A stretch of 64,000 nucleotides of DNA from Hibiscus mutabilis (GCA_019671005.1 CM033745.1:40097834-40161833), one strand, 5' to 3'; shown: positions 45,816-57,193, counted from the first letter of the stretch. Program-made: numbers and translations. Notes: generated by a model not told the origin, from the sequence alone.

Positions 45816-46020
45816 CTTATAGAAATTATAAAACTAATATTTAATTTTGATATAACAATGAATTTTAATTACTATTTTGTAAAAAGATATAAATTTTTAA
45901 GTACTAAAAAATACTCACAAATTGAAAAGGATTCAAACTTAAAATATTTTCTAATTCAAAACTTTAAACCCCAATTATTTTCTAAGTGTTTTGGTGCTCG
46001 AAATAGCCAAATTAGTCCAA
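45816..46020. other. AT-rich DNA, nothing recognised
   Basis: The ORF 45798-46070 is lysine/asparagine-rich chance coding. No motif is seen. Confidence 0.3.
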
Positions 46021-47088
46021 GAGAATCGATACGCACTTATTCGTATCGATACGGTTTTTTGCAACACTAATGTCAATTTTATCTTTATGGCTAGGGTACG
46101 AATATGCATGTAGCTGTATCGGTATGCCATTCATACCTGGGAACCAATTGGCCTTTGAGTATCGGTATGACTTTTTATGCATACTGATATGAGGTGTTAA
46201 GCTTTTCTAAATCTTTTGCAATTAATATTCGATCGCTGCCTTGTCAGTTTATTAGAATCATAACTTTCAAATTAGTTATAGCGTACCGATAACATCTTAG
46301 GCGTATCGATACCTTTTTTTGTTCTCAACTTTCTCAGATTTTAGTGATCAAAATTGGTACTGATACAGCCTAAACCGTATTGATACCCCTTTGTAAAATA
46401 CACTCCACATATCGATACAGCTTCCCGCGTATCGATACCCCTTTATACAATGGCTCTTTCTTCTTACAACAGGTACCGATACTGAAGCCCGAGTACCGAT
46501 ACCTTGTGTTGGCAGACAACATTTATTGGGGGGGAAATGAAGTCCAACGACTATATTTATAATTTCAGCTATCCAAATGGTTGGAAATCAATGAGGGGAT
46601 ATATAAACAAGTCTCCAAAGCTACAACAACTATTCATCAAGTCTAAATCATTCAAACACACATCCAACAATCTTTGAGCTATTAGAGTCATATTCTTGTA
46701 ACCCACTTGAGAGAGCTTATTTGTAATCATTCTATTCAAGTTTTGGGGTTGAGTGAACTTTGTATTGGGCAAACATTTTACCTTTGAGAGTATTTTTCAG
46801 TTTGCTATTTGTTCTTCTTGTAAAAGAGTGTTTTCTCAAAGCTTTGGGGTATAAGCTTTGAGGTTGTAAAGGTTTCCTCTTGAACCTGGAAAAAGGGAAG
46901 AAATTCATAGTGAATTTAAAAAAATCCTTAGTGGGAAGCTAAGGTAGTGGATGCAAACAATGTTAGAAGGTTGAACCACTATAAATCTCTTGTGTCCCAA
47001 TTTCTTATCTTTCAAATTTGCTTCCACCATTTTTTAAATTGCCAATTCACCGCTCTTGGACTTTCACCATTAATTGATCATCCCAACA
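46021..47088 (+). repeat. 5' LTR of SIRE-like Copia element H
   Basis: The right end CCCAACA at 47088 precedes the PBS. TATATAAA at 46599-46606. The left limit is uncertain (between about 46020 and 46075). The upstream third is an array of paired GTATCGATAC-like palindromes (46023-46503). A length of about 1 kb fits SIRE LTRs. No second LTR in the window. Confidence 0.65.
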
Positions 47089-47090
47089 AT

Positions 47091-47102
47091 TGGTATTAGA
47101 TC
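47091..47102 (+). promoter_or_regulatory. Primer binding site of H, initiator Met tRNA type
   Basis: TGGTATTAGATC, two changes from TGGTATCAGAGC, two bases after the LTR end. Confidence 0.75.
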
Positions 47103-47157
47103 TACATTTATTGGAAGGATTAACACCCTCGTGATTCAATTAATCAACAATCAAGCC

Positions 47158-48358
47158 ATGACCTTTACTTCCGGAACCAACCTCTACGAGTCACAATCCA
47201 TCTCCAAACCACCCTTCTTTAATGGATATAAATGTCCCTATTGGAAGAATAGAATGAGGCTCTTCATCAAATCCAATGACTACCTCCTTTGGGTTGTAGT
47301 GGAAGATGGACTGGCTATTTTGATGAAAAGAGAAGGAGACCGGCTCATTCCCAAGTCTAAGCAAGAGATGACCGAAAAAGATCGAAGGAAGTTTCAAGTC
47401 AACGACAAAGCAATGCACATCATTTTTTGTGCTATTGGATCAGATGAGTACGCAAAGATGTCTTCTTGCACAAGTGCAAAGGAGATATGGGACAAGCTCG
47501 AAGTTACATACGAGGGCACCAACGATGTCAAGGAGACCAAGATTGGACTCCTCCGCTTAAGCTACGAGAACATCAAAATGGAACCAGATGAAGACATCAC
47601 CAAGATGTTCGATAGATTCTTCGTCAATCGTCATGAACTTAAAGGCTTCAGAGAAATCATTCTGAAAGACAAGCTTGTTTGGAAGCTTATCTATTCTCTT
47701 CCCGAGTCATGGGATGGAAACAGAACCGCTAACATAGAAGTCAATAATCTAAAGACCTTGAAACTTGATGCTCTTTTGGGGTCTCTCTTAACTCATGAGA
47801 TCATGAAGAAAGGAAGATAAGAAAAGAAGAAGAAGAAGGAAGAGAAAAAAGATAGAGAAGAAGGAAGTGGAGAAGAATATGGGAATTGCTCTCAAAGCTT
47901 CACATCGGGAGAGCGATTTGAGTGATGAAGAAGATGAAGAAATGGCTATGTTAGCTAAGAGATTCACTTGGTTCATGAAATCCAATCAGGGAAGAAAGTT
48001 CCACCGGAGAGAGGGTTCCAAGAACAAGAATAAGGAAGAAGAGAAGGATCAAATAGTATGCTACGAGTGCAAGAAGTCAGGACACATCAAGTTCAATTAT
48101 CCTCAAATAAAAAAGAAAAGCTTCGGGAAGAAGAAGAAGCTCAAGGCTCATATTGCTACTTGGATCGATGAAGAACAAAAAGAAGTAGCCAACCTTTGTT
48201 TCATGGCACTAGAAGATGACCCTAAGGTAACCTCAAACTCATCCAATTTTGATTTCACATTTGATGAGCTTCAAGAAGCTTATGATGAGTTGCAAGAGGT
48301 TTATGACGTATTAGTTTTGAAGTATAAAGAATCACTTTTTTTAAAAACAAGAAAATAA
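47158..48358 (+). pseudogene. Element H gag (Copia, SIRE-like)
   Basis: I start at the Met at 47158 (MTFTSGTNLYESQSISKPP), since SIRE gag begins close to the PPFFNG motif. FNGYKCPYWKNRMRLFI, AKEIWDKLEVTYEGTNDVKETKI and MFDRFFVNRHELKGF form the UBN2-type gag domain. It is open to a stop at 47820. A frameshift in a Lys/Glu-rich run near 47860 moves to frame 47867-48358. The zinc knuckle CYECKKSGHIKFNYP (48059-48100) has its last Cys changed to Tyr, so RNA binding is probably lost. A repeated acidic motif (ELQEAYDELQEVYD) and coiled coil follow. Ends at 48358. Confidence 0.88.
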
Positions 48359-48760
48359 TTTCCAATTTGAAAAATCAAAATAAGTACTTGAAAAGAAGGT
48401 GTTGGATATGCAAGAGAATCAAAAGGATTTTGAAAAGAAAAACAAAGACTTGTATAACCTTCTTTCCAAAGTTCATGATGATCACCAAAAAAAGTAGGTG
48501 ATCTCAAAGCTTCTTTGAACAAAGTTGAGAACTCTAATTTTGAAAAGGGAACTTCTTCAAAACACAATTATATGAAAGGAAACTTTGGTGGCTACAAACA
48601 AAAAGGCTTCTAAAGGCCCTTTCATGGTAAGAGGATTAGGAGTGTTTGGGTTCATAAGAAACTTATCACTTCTAATAACATTATTGTTATTGCTTCTTGG
48701 ATTCCCATGGGAACCAAGATTTTGGGAGCTAATACTTATGGACCCAAAAAGATTTGGGTA
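48359..48760 (+). pseudogene. H gag-pol linker remnant
   Basis: Broken frames with a Lys/Asn-rich coiled coil (KKVLDMQENQKDFEKKNKDLYNLL) and then IPMGTKILGANTYGPKKIW. These match the spacer normally found between gag and protease in SIRE elements. Several stops. Confidence 0.6.
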
Positions 48761-49290
48761 CTGAAAATCAAGACGTGATCTTTTGTTTAGAGGGGGCATT
48801 GCTACAAGGCAAAGCTTCAAGTGAAAATTCATGGTACCTTGATAGTGGATGCTCGAGACACATGACTGGTGACAAAAGTCAATTCTTGGTGCATTCAGAT
48901 GACATTCATATTTCAAATGCATGTTTTGTTGCAAATTCAAAGTGCTTTTTGATTTAAATGGTTACAAAATTATCAACATTGAAACTAACAAAATTGTGCT
49001 TATTGGTCATCGCATAGGAAATATATACATGGTGCATTCAGATGACATTCATATTTCAAATGCATGTTTAGTTGCAAAAGATGAGCATGATTCATGGTTA
49101 TGGAATAGAAAACTACGGCATGCAAGCATGAGTGTTTTGGAAAAAAATGATTTCAAATGATCTTGTAAGAGGTTTGCCAAAAATAAAGTTTTCATATGAC
49201 AAAATTTGTGATGCTTGTGTAAATGGTAAACATGAAAGAGTTTTTTTAAACCTATTAATGAAGTTTCTACAAGTAGAGTTTTATAATCGA
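48761..49290 (+). pseudogene. Element H protease and pre-integrase region
   Basis: Open 48754-48957: SSENSWYLDSGCSRHMTGDKSQFL is the Copia retropepsin active site (Asp-Ser-Gly intact). Most of the protease after this is missing. A block of about 48 bp (GTGCATTCAGATGACATTCA and on) occurs twice, at 48890 and 49031. The second copy flows into the gag-pre-integrase domain DSWLWNRKLRHASMSVLEK, then CDACVNGKHERVF with frame breaks. The deletion/duplication destroys the protease. Confidence 0.75.
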
Positions 49291-50064
49291 TCAACATGGA
49301 TCTTTTTGGCACTATTAGAACAAGGAGTTTGGGTAGAAAATCACATGCATTTGTCTTAGTCGATGATTACTCTAGATTTACTTGGGTTCTATTTTTATGT
49401 ACCAAGGATAGAGCTTTAGAAAAATTCGTCACATTTTCAGAAGTTAATCAAAAAGATGTTGGTTACTCGATTTCACATGTTAGGAGTAACCATGGAACAA
49501 AATTTCAAAATCTAGGTTTTGAAGAGTTTTGTAACTCAAATGGTATAAGCCACAAAATTTCCGCTCCTCACACACCTCAACAAAATGGGGTTGTTGAGAG
49601 GAAAAATCGAACTTTAGAAGAAATAGCTAGAACCATGCTTTGTGAACATAATTTGCCTAAGTATTTTTGGGCGGAAGCCACTAATATGGCTTACTATATT
49701 GTAAATAGAGTAATGATTAGGCCTATATTAAAGAAAACAACTTATGAGCTTTTCAAAAATAAAAAGCCTTACATTAGCTATTTTTATCCATTTGGTTGTA
49801 AATGTTTTGTTTTAAACAATGGAAAAGACAATTTAGGCAAATTCGATGCAAAAAGTGATGAAGCTATTTTTCTAGGTTACTCTTTAAACTCTAAAGCCTA
49901 TTGCGTATTTAACAAAAGAACTTTAGTAGTTCAAGAGTCTACACATGTGGTTTCGATGATAACCTCTTTCCATGTAAGGATTCTTGTAATGATGATGATG
50001 TAGGAATTTTTGGTGCCAGTGATGGTGGAGGAAGTTCCAACTAAAGAAGAAGCACAAGATCCAC
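49291..50064 (+). pseudogene. Element H integrase, cut by element I
   Basis: Open 49296-50003: MDLFGTIRTRSLGRKSHAFVLVDDYSRFTWVLF (first Asp), HVRSNHGTKFQN, HKISAPHTPQQNGVVERKNRTLEEIARTML (Glu present), YFWAEATNMAYYIVNRV, FGCKCFVLNNGKDNLGKFDAKSDEAIFLGYS. The second catalytic Asp of RSDHG is Asn here (codon 49488-49490). After a frame shift EFLVPVMVEEVPTKEEAQDP, the integrase-RT linker, runs to the start of I's LTR at 50065. RT and RNase H of H are not in the window. Confidence 0.88.
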
Positions 50065-51495
50065 TGATGAGTGTGCAAAAGTACTATTTTTCTTGCCCCT
50101 TTTACTCATACTATTGTTAAACTTAGGCTCATTTTAATTGCATTGATAGGCATCCATGCATAGTTTCCCAGATTCCTTCGTTATCAGGTTTGATATTGCA
50201 CTTTGGCTAGTTTTCGTGGAAAATTCGCTGCTGGTGTGCTTTATTTTGTATAGGATAGGATTGCCGTGGCAAGTGGAGATTGTCGTGGAAATTAATGAGA
50301 ATATTGAAGGGATTTCCGTGGCAATTAAGGAGAATACTGAAGGACTTGCCGAAGCTGATTGCCGACAATATCTGGATAAGTCCGCCCAATTTCAAGATAA
50401 ATACAAAAAATAAGGGATAAATCCCCATATTTGGATTTACACATAGAATAGGATAGGGATAAATGCTCGGATTTTGAAGAGTTTTCTTGGAGATAAAGAT
50501 AAAAGAGATTAATTATCTCTTATTCAAATTAATTCAAGCTTATCCCTATCCTCATCAACAACAAAGCTGATTGCATCATCTCTTTACATAGAGATCAAAT
50601 CGCAGATTTTGGGAGAGTAGATTTAGGAGGAGAGAATCCAAATCACACCTTCATCTTCTTCATTATATTTTCATGCGATCCATGGCTGGAAATTTTTCCT
50701 TCGTATTTCTTTTAAACTTAGCCATGAACTAATTTAAATTGGCTGGGTTATTCAGGTTTTGTGGTGTAATAAACGATTGGATGTTTTAGGTTTTTGAATT
50801 CTATTAATTCAAAGTTTGTTCATTCTTGGTACTTTAAATTTCTATCTTAAGAGAATCGGGAGAGGATCTTGAATGTTATCCATTTATCTAGACTTAGGAG
50901 AGTTAGATTCAAGAAACGAATGAACATGATTCTCATTAGGAATAAGTATCGGATTTCAACGGCTAAGAGGAGTGTAAGATCGATTGTTGTTTACCCGAGG
51001 TTAATGCGCAGGAATGTATCACGAAGGCATGCACAAATAACCAGTTCTTCTATTAGGGATAACAATAAGACATTAAAGAACACTTCACTTTGCTTCAAAG
51101 AAGGAACCCAGTTGCCTCGGTATTAAAATCAATCCCGAGTAGCCACGACATAAATTGTGACCTAGATGCCACGTCAACTCAGCCGGTCTTAGTTGCCACG
51201 ACTATTGAGTTGTCTCAACAATCATTTGCCACGACAATCCATTCCACAATTGCACCGCTACTCATGATAACGCGGTCTACTCTTTTAAATCGATTACTCA
51301 TCCTTATTTACTTTATTCTTTTTAGTTTATTTTACTTGAAATTTATCACCTTCAATCTTATTACTTTTACAATGTAATAACTTAAGCAACGTGGCCCAAG
51401 CCAATCCATGTGGAGACGATACTTGATACATATCACTTGTATTACTTGCGACGCGTATACTTGAACCGTTTGCGTTGCACTTAAATCACACAATA
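50065..51495 (+). repeat. 5' LTR of Athila-like element I, 1431 bp
   Basis: Starts TGATGAGTGTGCAAAAG, the same start as G, and ends CACAATA (probably CACAACA with C to T) before spacer AGTTT and PBS. It is inserted in H's linker; TCCAC at 50060-50064 would be its target duplication, but the other copy is not seen. Contains TTGCCGTGGCAA-like palindromes at 50260-50370 and 51110-51240. Confidence 0.85.
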
Positions 51496-51501
51496 AGTTT
51501 A

Positions 51502-51519
51502 TGGCACCGTTGCTAGGGA
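51502..51519 (+). promoter_or_regulatory. Primer binding site of I, Asp tRNA type
   Basis: TGGCACCGTTGCTAGGGA, two G-to-A type changes from the G element's site. Confidence 0.85.
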
Positions 51520-51600
51520 TTTGCAATTGGTGTTAGTTGTTTTTGTTATTGCATTTTTTTTTCATTTTTACTAACTTTTTTTTTTTTTTTTTAAAAAAAA

Positions 51601-52413
51601 ATGAGGTGCATTACAAAGTTAAGGGACATCAACATGTGGGGAAATAAAATTCGATCTATTCGAGAGTTTATGTGGGAAGATAGGAATCGATCCACTCAAG
51701 ATTTTCTTACACCCATCGATGATTACTTATACCAACCGAGAAAAGCCCAAAGAGTCCACACCGTGGAAAACTATTGTGCTTGTTGAAGAGAACATTATGT
51801 GTTTGAAAATTGCCTTAACAATCCTAGTGTATATGGCTACATGGAGGACCATAGATGGAACCATCAGCAAAATCCTTCATGGTATGAATAAAAAGCTCAA
51901 TTTTTTTACCATGACAGTTTTGCCACGGCAACAGACATGCGTCGGCAATATAGTCCTTTTCAGCAACCAATTTCCGCAACAACAGATATGCCATGGCAAT
52001 ATAGTCTTTTTCAAGAGCATTCAAATTCCTTGGAGGAAATGTTACCACCTTTCTTGGCTAGAGCTGACAGATCAATTTAGGAGATTCGAGAGCTATCAAA
52101 GTACATAAATGCGAGGAATGATATGATGGATGCACTCTTGAGGGATTTAGAAGATCAATTGAGGAGACTCACATATGCCATGGATAACATGCCCCAACAA
52201 TTAAGTCCTAAGGATACTGAAGTCCCAAGGCAAGAAGACAAGGAGCAATGCAAATAGAGCTCCTCGATGTGTGGGGAACAACAAGAACCTCCAGGTCGAG
52301 AGCATGTTGATGAGAAAGACTGCCCAACACAAGATGAGCCTAAACAAAGAATTGCCACGACAATTGAGGAGTCTGAGGAGAGTTTGGGTCAGAAGCAAGT
52401 GTTCTAGCCAATT
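51601..52413 (+). pseudogene. Element I gag remnant, internal deletion
   Basis: Only the C-terminal half of an Athila-like gag is recognisable. A degenerate knuckle CACC-stop-REHYVFENC (about 51778-51815) is followed by HRWNHQQNPSWYE, MPWQYSLFQEHSNSLEEML and a helical EIRELSKYINARNDMMDALLRDLEDQLRRLTYAMDNMPQQL. The capsid core expected upstream is gone; PBS and knuckle are only about 260 bp apart, with a T17A9 tract between. The tail is acidic (QDEPKQRIATTIEESEES). The sequence passes at about 52414 into CACTA coding DNA with no visible terminal repeat. Confidence 0.6.
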
Positions 52414-52414
52414 T

Positions 52415-53612
52415 CATAGGCATGACTGCACGTAATACATCACTTTTGCCGATCAATTATGAGTCATGGCGTGAGATACCGAATAGTAACAAAAACCAGG
52501 ATGTCGATTATGTTAGGGTAATAATATCATTGTAAAAGATAATCTATTACAGCTCGATACTAATTTATATTTATTTTGATTGTGTAATTTGTAGGAAAAA
52601 AATTCTTTAGAGGTCTCAGACGATTATGTGAAGCGTGTGTTAGGAAAGAAATGGGAAGACCATAAGAGTTTTTTGAAAAAGAAATATTTCAAGAATGATC
52701 TCAGCCTTCAAGAGAAGATGCAAAATGTCCCACCTGGAATGCTCCGGTATCAATGGGAAGATGCAGTTAGATTTTGGAGTTTAATGAAAGGAGAGGTATG
52801 ATCAATGTACTTAAAATAATAATACTCTAATGATAATATTGGCTTTATATGTAATGCAACTTCTTAATTTAGGATCGAGAGCATGTTGGAGTTGCTAGCA
52901 GACAACAACAAAAGTTTACTCAAACAGTTGGGTCGAAGAGCTTTGCTCGTATAGCTAATTGTTTTTTTATTTATTGATTATTTTTTAATCTACTATTTTC
53001 ATAAGCATTAATTTTTATTATATATTGTAGCAAGTTTCGACCGGCAGTAGTGTTGGACGAGTAAAGCTCTTTGACATTACACACACAAAAAAAGATGGCT
53101 ATCATATAACTCCTGAAGCTGCAGAAATTATGGTATATTTGTTGGACACAATCTGAATTATGTTATATTTATATTAGTAGTATAACATGTTTATATTAAA
53201 TAATGTTTGAATTCGTTTTCTTAATTGATTATCATGTAAAATTGAAGGATAAAAGATGGAGTATGAAGCTACAACTTCAACTAATGGTTCTACTAATGTG
53301 GATGAGATCGAAAATCAAGTTATTGTTGAAGTGTTGGGTCCTGAACGATATGGTCGGGTTCGATGCCAAGGATCATTCGTTACCCCAACAAGATATTTTG
53401 GTACTAACTCGTCTCAATACATGCCATCACAGAGCTAGTCTTCCCAAGCAGAAGTTAATCGTTTACGACAACAATTAACTCAATTTAAAGCTGAAGTTGC
53501 CGCGAGGGAAGCAGAGAAAGAAGCTAGAGAAGCGGAGAGAGAAGCAACATATAAGAATCTCGAAAATAAATTTCAAGAAATGATGGCGATGTTCAAGAAG
53601 AATCATCCATAG
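52415..53612 (+). pseudogene. CACTA (En/Spm) element ORF, PF03004-like, five exons
   Basis: Resembles the plant En/Spm-family protein of PF03004. Exon 1 about 52438-52514 (LPINYESWREIPNSNKNQ). Exon 2 52595-52795 between TTTGTAG and GTATGA (YVKRVLGKKWEDHKSFLKKKYF, NVPPGMLRYQWEDAVRFW). Exon 3 from 52873 (TVGSKSFARI). Exon 4 53031-53132 (STGSSVGRVKLFDITHTKKDGY). Exon 5 from 53256 (VEVLGPERYGRVRCQGSFVTPTRYFG), then a coiled coil of REAEKEAREAERE type and a stop at 53610-53612. One in-frame stop lies at 53436-53438. Thought to act with the transposase TNPD or bind element ends; here the 5' end and the transposase are missing. Unusually well preserved splicing signals. Confidence 0.8.
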
Positions 53613-53639
53613 AATCACCCATCTCAGTTGATTTATTAG

Positions 53640-53644
53640 GTTCG
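53640..53644. other. Target site duplication of solo LTR S, left copy
   Basis: GTTCG directly before TGTAATACCCC; identical GTTCG at 57189-57193 directly after the LTR end. Confidence 0.9.
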
Positions 53645-56600
53645 TGTAATACCCCGAAATGTACCCTAGAATTTTGTGACAACTTCAATTAAAATTTGAT
53701 TAGATTTAATTCATATGTCTAGCATTAGATTAAAAGAGATAAGGACCTAGTTGGAAAAATTGAATAATTGCTAACCAAAGTACAAGGACCATTTTGATTG
53801 TGTCTAATCTATTGGAGTTTGCATGTAATAATAAATAAATTTTAGTGACATTATTATGTGTCACTTGGAGGATTAAACCATGTGTGGAAATAGGATGCAT
53901 GAACCGGCCTTGTGAAAGGGGAAATGAACAGGCATTTTTAATGTTTCATCATCCTCTCCTTGAGAAGCCGAAGCAAAAATTAGGCAAGAGAGAGAGAGGG
54001 GGGAGATGGAAACTCCATGGATTTTGAGAGGAGAATTTTGATGATTCTAGTCTATTTCAAAGTGTGGATTGATAGTTGAACAAGTTAAAAAGGTAATTAT
54101 ATATTCTTCTTCTTGAATAAGTGAACTTTTTGTTTAGATTATAAAGGAGTTATGAACCGAATGCTTGATCGGAGAAGAATTTCTTGATCATTCTTTTGAT
54201 AACAATTATGGCAAGAATTGTGTGAAATCTGCCTCTGTTTGTAGAGTTTCATGAACGAATTCTCCATGTATTAAGTTGTTGAATTGTTGTGCCTCTTTAT
54301 ATTGGAAATAAAGGATATGTACATTCTATGAGAACCCTTAGGAATCATGATCTAGATATCATACTATTTAATATGGCTTCAATTGTTAAAATGTTTTGAA
54401 GGAATTACTGAATTGGTACAATAAGTGTTACTAAGATCATTGTTCTGTTTTATTTATATATATATAAGAGCATGAAAGGATTGAACTAAGCATGTATGTA
54501 TGTGAGTATGAATTGGGCCTGTTTTAGGATCTTATAAGGGGCTGTAACATAACCAAATTGCTTGAGAAATGTTAACACATTGCTGGGAAATAGCATTGAG
54601 ATGTTGCCCTGATAGAGTGACCGAACATATTGATCAATAATGCCCTGATTTCACATGTTTAACACGTAATTGAACTAACCTATACTTGTAGGAGTATGTA
54701 TATAAGTTGAATTAACATGTTAGAAGTATCATCTAAGTGACTAATGAAGCTAAAAATCTAGCTTGGTGAAATCTGCCCAGAAAACCCTGTTCTGGGTAGT
54801 AACTTTGTGGTTGAATTAAAGGCTGTAATTTATATTATTATAACCTTAATATGTCTAATTTCAATAGAAACAAACGAAATTGAATATATATGAAAATGCT
54901 GCATGTTTCTTACATGAAATATATGAATATTGTTGCCATGTTAAGTGATTGTGTAAACACATTTGACTGCTTGAGATGGGTAATTATTATGCTCAATGTA
55001 CCTTGTTTGACATGTTTAATAGTATGTATAACTATATGGACAACTTTGATCAAATATGAAGATTAAATGGATTGTTTTGCAATATTAAATTGGGTATACA
55101 TGCCTATTGGACTGTTTTGCATTGGAAAATTTTGTGTACATGCTAGTTAGACAGATTTAGCTAGATTAAATCATATATGGTTTGTTTTGCTTGTGTAAAT
55201 GTATGTATATAATTGTTGGACAGTTTAATAATTAAGTAATTACCTGGGTAGTTGATGTGTTAATGTGTGAATATGTGAACTTATATTTGAGATTGTTTGA
55301 ATGTATATACAAGTATTTTGGGGTAATTGAGAAAGGTGGAATTAGTCTTAATGTCTTGTAATTTGTGTGTGAGGTACTTTCTAACTATGGATGGCTAAGG
55401 AAAGGACATAGATTGTGAATAGTGGATCAGGTATTCCATAACTTTGGAATAACCAGGTGAGTGTAGCTATGCATTTGGGATTGACAAGGTGTCATCCAAA
55501 TTTTGTTTGATGTTAAGTCTTAAATGTACACATGTTGCATCGAGCACATATAGAGCACATGGGGAATGGGGTTCAAGCATGGCATTCGAGAAAGGCTTGT
55601 GATAATTTTGCATTTCATATGCCTTATATGCCATGTTATGTATGCTATGTTTATTATCTTGATGATATTATGTTGTGGTTGTAATACATGAGTTAATTTA
55701 CAAATACTTTGATCATAAAACTCTTGTTAAATAGCAAACCGTAAAGTATAATGAGTTAAGACTCCTCAAGCCTACTAGAGCCTTAAGCTTGCCATAAGAC
55801 ACTAAGTTAAGCAATAAAGTAAGATTGCTTGTACGGTAAGATACTTCCCGAATGATAAAAGTAAGAAGCAAGAAAGCTTGAATTATGCAATAAGTCATTA
55901 AAATAAGGAAACAAGCAAGGTTACTTGTAACCTAAGAATCTTTGTTAGCTTAAAAGTAAAGCTACTTGTACAATAAGCAACTTCCTGAATATTAAAATTA
56001 AGATAAAACATATAAGTTGCCTCTGAAAATGGAAGACCTTGGATCTATTGGATGATGTCTAAAATGTTTAGACTACGGTCTCTTGTTATTAAGATCAAAT
56101 GTTCTTTTAGTACCTTTGGTAATCTTGTTCCAAGTGTTGCTCGGGGGATATGTTTCGATGGCACTAATTACCATCGCTTGTTGATATAATACGATATTAG
56201 CTATTGCTATGTGCTCTGAGCTAAGTATCACCTTAACTAATGATGTTCGTCACCAATAGGTATCTAAGGCATATTTGTAAAAGATATGAATTGATATATT
56301 CAACAAATAATTTTAAAAGAGTACTGCTCAAGTATCCGTTGTGATAGCTCAAAGTGAGCCCAGAAATTATAGCTCTTGGTGAGCACTGCAATCGAAAGCT
56401 CTTAGTGAGTATTGAACTTGAAATGAGCCGCCGGTGATCAAATAATGCTTAAGGATTGAAGTATTAAAGAAATGTCAATAAACAAGTGATGTGTATATTA
56501 ACTTAATTTGCAAGAAAGTTTCTAGATGGTTATATTATTGAATTGGCTGATTACTTTATAAGTATTGACTATTTGTACATCAAATGTATTGTTACCTCAC

Positions 56601-57188
56601 TTAGGTTATGGAAGCCTAATGCATCTCATATTCATGCATTACAGGTAAGCTAAAGTTTTTGTACCGATGCGAGATTAAGGATTTCCATGTTGTGGCTCAA
56701 GATCCGAGTGGAATTGGATCTTTCTTAATTATACTCATAGATGGTGGCACCTTGTAATGGTTATGAAACTAGTTTAAGATAGTATGGCTTGTAATTAATA
56801 AAATTGAGAGTTATTTGGTACACTCTAGTGTAATCTATGAATACCTAATTTGTTTAAGAGTTTTGTATGACTAGATAAATGTCCATGGTTGATTGTGTGA
56901 ATTGAACTTATGAATAACATGTATGTTGGTAATGAGTTCGAATGGAAGGTGGATAGAATGAGACATATGTAATGATGTTCGAATGATCTTTTGTTAATTC
57001 AAAATAAAAAGGGTTGTCAAATGAATAATGTAAATGAAATCAAAAGCTAACAAAGAAGGAAATTTCTAATAACCTGTAATGTATAATCTTGAGAAAGTTT
57101 TGAAATTTTTGGGTTCTTGTTTTTAGTTTTCTCTGCAGTAATGTTCTTAAATCTGGTTTTTCTCCTAAACCAGGTTGAACACGTTACA
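53645..57188 (+). repeat. Solo LTR S, Tekay-like, 3544 bp
   Basis: Starts TGTAATACCCCG and ends ACACGTTACA, flanked by perfect GTTCG duplications. There is no internal domain, so it is the product of LTR-LTR recombination. The start is of the TGTAAYRCCCC type shared with C. Contains three GCTC-N5-GAGC-like palindromes at 26-bp steps (56345-56413) and a diverged about 140-bp direct repeat (near 55826 and 55967). No ORF above 61 residues. It lies just 3' of the CACTA stop codon. Confidence 0.9.
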
Positions 57189-57193
57189 GTTCG

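Noticed and set aside
45798..46070. 90-residue ORF Lys/Tyr/Phe-rich
   Set aside because: AT-rich composition, no motif, overlaps the palindrome array.
46023..46503. CRISPR-like array
   Set aside because: Repeats are short, degenerate palindromes with irregular gaps in a plant LTR; no cas genes and not a prokaryote.
48557..48940. 127-residue minus ORF
   Set aside because: Antisense to the H gag-pol linker and protease, which read on plus.
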